A DNA stretch of 25,351 bases from Vitreoscilla sp. (lineage in GTDB: Bacteria; Pseudomonadota; Gammaproteobacteria; Burkholderiales; Neisseriaceae): NCBI GenBank assembly GCA_030150505.1, contig JASLFS010000021.1:1-25351 (forward strand). The letters are read 5' to 3'. Made by a program: the position numbers and the translations under genes. This document shows positions 22,869-25,351 of the stretch, piece after piece. The first letter of the stretch is position 1. Each line of letters opens with the position of its first letter. The notes beneath the pieces are model-generated. The model saw nothing but the letters and a program-made list of their open reading frames with translations. It had not been told where the DNA came from and did not search any database.

Positions 22869-23261
22869 TTACGCTACGATGCAAAGCAATTCGCCGCCAA
22901 TACCTTGAGCGCGAGCTTTACGATCGGTCATTACACCTTTAGACGTGCTAACAATAGCTACACCTAAACCGTTCATTACTGCAGGAATGTCATTTGAACC
23001 TTTGTAAATGCGCAAACCAGGACGTGAAACACGTTTAATTTGATCAATTACAGGGCGACCTGCGTAATATTTCAATTCAATATCCAATACTGCTTTGACA
23101 TCAGATGTTACTGAAAAGTCTTCAATGTAACCTTCTTCTTTCAAAACTTTAGCAATTGCTGTTTTTAATTTTGAAGAAGGCATAGAAACACTTACTTTAT
23201 TCGCACGTTGAGCGTTACGAATGCGTGTCAACATATCGGAAATAGGATCATGCATACTCAT
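22869..23261 (-). CDS. rpsH: 30S ribosomal protein S8
   Basis: 130 residues, same as E. coli. MSMHDPISDMLTRIRNAQ at the start and the C-terminal STSKGVMTDRKARAQGIGGELLCIVA are diagnostic. S8 binds helix 21 of 16S rRNA and in E. coli represses the spc operon by binding the rplE mRNA start; whether that site exists here was not tested. Confidence 0.99.
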   Translation of the reverse strand: MSMHDPISDMLTRIRNAQRANKVSVSMPSSKLKTAIAKVLKEEGYIEDFSVTSDVKAVLDIELKYYAGRPVIDQIKRVSRPGLRIYKGSNDIPAVMNGLGVAIVSTSKGVMTDRKARAQGIGGELLCIVA

Positions 23262-23275
23262 TTTTTATACTCCTA

Positions 23276-23581
23276 TTACCAGCTAGCTTTAACAACACCA
23301 GGAATCTCACCACGCATTGCGATTTCGCGAATTTTGGTGCGACCTAGACCGAACTTACGGAAAGTACCACGTGGGCGACCAGTCAAGGCACAACGACGAC
23401 GTTGACGTACTGGAGACGCATTACGTGGAATAGCTTGCAATTTCAAACGAGCATCGAAACGCTCTTCTTCTGTTGCATTGGTGTCATTGATGACAGCGAA
23501 GATAGCTTCGCGTTTAGCTGCGTATTTTGCAGCCAAAGCTTCGCGTTTAGCTTCGCGATTAATAATGCCTTTTTTAGCCAT
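23276..23581 (-). CDS. rpsN: 30S ribosomal protein S14 (zinc-free long form)
   Basis: 101 residues. The long (C-minus) S14 type without CxxC zinc sites; one cysteine remains in QRRRCALTGRPRGTFRKFGLGR. In contrast to L36, this protein needs no zinc. It lies three bases after the rplE stop. Confidence 0.99.
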   Translation of the reverse strand: MAKKGIINREAKREALAAKYAAKREAIFAVINDTNATEEERFDARLKLQAIPRNASPVRQRRRCALTGRPRGTFRKFGLGRTKIREIAMRGEIPGVVKASW

Positions 23582-23584
23582 GAA

Positions 23585-24124
23585 TTAACCTTTAAATGGG
23601 AATTTAAATAATGACAATAAAGCTTTCGCTTCTTCATCTGTTTGTGCTGTAGTGGTGATAGTAATATTCAAACCACGCAAAGCATCAATTTTGTCATATT
23701 CAATTTCAGGAAAAATAATTTGCTCACGAACACCCATATTGTAGTTACCGCGACCGTCAAATGATTTACCATTCACACCGCGGAAGTCACGTACACGTGG
23801 CAATGCGATAGTAATCAAACGATCCAAGAACTCAAACATGCGTTCACGACGCAAAGTTACTTTACAACCAACAGGGTAGTCATCACGGATTTTAAAGCCA
23901 GCAATTGATTTACGAGCTAGAGTAACAACTGGTTTTTGACCAGCAATTTTCTCTAGATCACCAACAGCATGATCCATTACTTTTTTATCAGCAACTGCCT
24001 CACCAACACCCATATTCAAGGTGATTTTCTCAATGCGAGGAACTTCCATCTCTGATTTATAGTTAAACTGTTTCATCAGTTCAGGAACGACAGTTTCTTT
24101 ATAGAAATCTTTCAAACGTGCCAT
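23585..24124 (-). CDS. rplE: 50S ribosomal protein L5
   Basis: 179 residues, same as E. coli. Signatures are IEKITLNMGVGEA, the conserved RDFRGVNGKSFDGRGNYNMG and EQIIFPEIEYDKID. L5 binds 5S rRNA and forms bridge B1b to S13. Gap to rplX 11 bases. Confidence 0.99.
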   Translation of the reverse strand: MARLKDFYKETVVPELMKQFNYKSEMEVPRIEKITLNMGVGEAVADKKVMDHAVGDLEKIAGQKPVVTLARKSIAGFKIRDDYPVGCKVTLRRERMFEFLDRLITIALPRVRDFRGVNGKSFDGRGNYNMGVREQIIFPEIEYDKIDALRGLNITITTTAQTDEEAKALLSLFKFPFKG

Positions 24125-24135
24125 TTTTCACTCCA

Positions 24136-24459
24136 TTAAGCGTCAATTACTGCGCCAGTAGACTTAAACACACGTACGCGTTTAGTTTTACCATCAACAG
24201 TTTCTAGTTTAAAACCAACACGGTCTGCTTTTTTGGTTTCTGGATTGAAAATCGCAACATTAGAAATAGCCATAGGCATATTTTTAACTACGATACCACC
24301 TTCAACACCGCGCATTGGGTTAGGTTTTTGGTGACGCTTAGCAACATTAACACCTTCTACGACAATTTTATCACCAAGGATAGTTTGTACTGTAGATTGT
24401 TTGCCTTTATCTTTACCTGCGATAATGATTACTTTATCGCCTTTTTTAATTTTAGCCAT
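24136..24459 (-). CDS. rplX: 50S ribosomal protein L24
   Basis: 107 residues with an N-terminal KOW motif (KGDKVIIIAGKDKGK, residues 6-20). L24 is one of the first proteins to bind 23S rRNA and lines the tunnel exit. HQKPNPMRGVEGGIV is the conserved loop. It follows rplN by 14 bases. Confidence 0.99.
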   Translation of the reverse strand: MAKIKKGDKVIIIAGKDKGKQSTVQTILGDKIVVEGVNVAKRHQKPNPMRGVEGGIVVKNMPMAISNVAIFNPETKKADRVGFKLETVDGKTKRVRVFKSTGAVIDA

Positions 24460-24473
24460 TGATTGAACCTCGC

Positions 24474-24842
24474 TTATAGCACTTCAGGAGCCAAAGAAAC
24501 GATTTTCATAAATCGTTCATTGCGCAACTCACGTGTTACTGGTCCAAAAATACGAGTGCCAATAGGCTCTAATTTAGTATTTAGGATAACAGCAGCATTA
24601 TTATCGAATTTAATTAATGCACCGTCAGGACGACGAACACCTTTAGCAGTACGAACTACAACTGCATTGTAAACGTCACCTTTTTTTACACGTCCACGTG
24701 GAGCAGCATCTTTTACTGTTACTTTGATGACATCACCCACTGTGGCATATCGACGCTTAGAGCCGCCTAACACTTTGATACACATCACACGACGCGCACC
24801 AGAGTTGTCAGCCACATCAAGCATGGTCTGCATTTGAATCAT
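24474..24842 (-). CDS. rplN: 50S ribosomal protein L14
   Basis: 122 residues. MIQMQTMLDVADNSGARR and IFGPVTRELRNERFMKI are diagnostic. L14 forms intersubunit bridges with 16S rRNA and is the contact for the silencing factor RsfS. As the first spc gene it lies 183 bases after rpsQ, with AAAGG nine bases before the ATG and a likely promoter in the gap. Confidence 0.99.
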   Translation of the reverse strand: MIQMQTMLDVADNSGARRVMCIKVLGGSKRRYATVGDVIKVTVKDAAPRGRVKKGDVYNAVVVRTAKGVRRPDGALIKFDNNAAVILNTKLEPIGTRIFGPVTRELRNERFMKIVSLAPEVL

Positions 24843-24922
24843 TGTGATTACCTTTAATTTCCAACTTAATTCATCTTTATCAAGCCATCAGATGACGTGA
24901 TACCTTACGGTTATAACGAATC

Positions 24923-24948
24923 AGTCTTGGATCCCGAAGGGAGAGACT
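24923..24948 (-). promoter_or_regulatory. Hairpin in the predicted rplN leader
   Basis: AGTCT (24923-24927) / AGACT (24944-24948) encloses TCCC/GGGA (24932-24935 with 24939-24942), unequal inner gap. It could be a leader element of spc transcripts; no known ligand is recognised. Confidence 0.4.
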
Positions 24949-24956
24949 AATAAAAC

Positions 24957-25010
24957 TTAAGAAGCGAATCTTAAACCATTTTATACAATGGTGCAAGAAA
25001 CGCTTCTTAA
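24957..25010 (-). terminator. Long hairpin between the S10 and spc operons
   Basis: A perfect 10-bp pair of arms TTAAGAAGCG (24957-24966) / CGCTTCTTAA (25001-25010) encloses TCTT/AAGA (24969-24972 with 24995-24998) and ACCATT/AATGGT (24975-24980 with 24987-24992) with a 6-base loop, separated by 2x2 internal loops. It starts 16 bases past the rpsQ stop and is followed on the minus strand by AAGTTTTATT, a weak U-rich tail. Terminator, processing site or both are possible. The candidate spc promoter lies inside it. Confidence 0.65.
24968..24996 (-). promoter_or_regulatory. Candidate spc operon promoter
   Basis: On the minus strand TTGCAC (24996-24991) and TAAGAT (24973-24968) are exactly 17 bases apart, four of six matches each. 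Start would be near 24961, giving a leader of about 118 bases before rplN. E. coli also has its spc promoter between rpsQ and rplN, which supports the call. Confidence 0.55.
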
Positions 25011-25025
25011 TACTTCAAACCAAAC

Positions 25026-25289
25026 TTAAATAGTGTGGTTTTTTTCCACTAAAGCCGTTACAACAAACGATTTAGTTTTAGATAAAGGACGTGATTCAGA
25101 AATCACGACAACATCACCAATTTGATATTCATTATTTTCGTCATGAGCATGAATCTTGTTCGAACGACGAATAATTTTACCATATAGAGGATGTTTAACT
25201 TTACGCTCAACTAAAACTGTAACAGTTTTATCCATTTTGTCGCTTACCACTTTACCGGTTAGCGTACGTACGCGTTTTTGTTCGGTCAT
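25026..25289 (-). CDS. rpsQ: 30S ribosomal protein S17
   Basis: 87 residues. RVRTLTGKVVSDKMDKTVTVLVER and the OB-fold core KIIRRSNKIHAHDENNEYQIGD, followed by ESRPLSKTKSF, identify S17, a primary binder of the 16S 5' domain. Its ATG overlaps the rpmC stop codon by one base (TAATG), so the pair is translationally coupled. It is the last S10-operon gene. Confidence 0.99.
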   Translation of the reverse strand: MTEQKRVRTLTGKVVSDKMDKTVTVLVERKVKHPLYGKIIRRSNKIHAHDENNEYQIGDVVVISESRPLSKTKSFVVTALVEKNHTI

Positions 25290-25351
25290 TATTTTTCAAC
25301 CTTTTGACGTAAAATGGTTTTAACACGAGCGATTTCACGACGAACACGTTT
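25289..25351 (-). CDS. rpmC: 50S ribosomal protein L29, C-terminal fragment (start outside window)
   Basis: The last 20 codons plus TAA are present, encoding KRVRREIARVKTILRQKVEK, the basic C-terminal helix of L29. The RRxIARxKT core and its position directly before rpsQ support the call. L29 sits at the polypeptide exit and helps dock trigger factor and SRP. The gene is cut only by the window edge. Confidence 0.95.
   Translation of the reverse strand, partial: KRVRREIARVKTILRQKVEK

Noticed and set aside
1..25351. CRISPR arrays, insertion sequences, integrases, prophage or toxin-antitoxin genes
   Set aside because: No regularly spaced repeats, transposase-like frames or attachment sites were seen on either strand.

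Overview
This is a chromosomal window from a low-GC (about 40% by eye) member of the Neisseriaceae. Three things point there. First, rpoA, secY, infA and the ribosomal proteins look neisserial by recollection, and infA sits between secY and rpmJ. Second, dnaJ stands alone rather than after dnaK. Third, three exact copies of the 12-mer AGGCTGCCTGAA occur in or beside pyrD. That 12-mer is the DNA uptake sequence dialect described for Simonsiella and relatives. A host-associated genus such as Simonsiella, Alysiella or Snodgrassella fits, but the species cannot be fixed from the sequence alone.

Layout, left to right. The 3' end of a GNAT acetyltransferase gene (+) converges on dnaJ (-) across a shared bidirectional terminator. 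dnaJ has what looks like its own heat-shock sigma-32 promoter. Next on the minus strand is a monocistronic classical autotransporter (1635-4304) with a signal peptide, a glycine-rich repeat passenger and a C-terminal beta-barrel. Then come avtA (valine-pyruvate transaminase), tRNA-Asn(GTT) with a clear sigma-70 promoter and terminator, and rne (RNase E). The rne leader can fold a hairpin over its own Shine-Dalgarno sequence. From a 545-base divergent region the plus strand carries rluC, a HAD phosphatase gene, an sppA-type S49 peptidase gene and pyrD. pyrD converges on a minus-strand O-methyltransferase gene across a hairpin built from two inverted uptake sequences. Upstream of the methyltransferase are miaB and a small exported protein of unknown function.

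The right third (16188-25351, all minus strand) is the end of the S10 operon (rpmC, rpsQ), then spc and alpha: rplN-rplX-rplE-rpsN-rpsH-rplF-rplR-rpsE-rpmD-rplO-secY-infA-rpmJ-rpsM-rpsK-rpsD-rpoA-rplQ. These encode ribosomal proteins, the Sec channel, IF-1 and the RNA polymerase alpha subunit. The only large gap in the cluster (rpsQ-rplN, 183 bases) holds a long hairpin that coincides with a candidate promoter.

Most of the window is core housekeeping. I see no CRISPR, insertion sequence, phage or obvious new multi-gene system. The parts worth a second look are the autotransporter and its upstream region, the exported 128-residue protein, and several regulatory structures: the dnaJ sigma-32 promoter, the rne hairpin, the terminator just before pyrD, the S10/spc hairpin-promoter, and two nearly identical terminators that differ by a compensated base pair.
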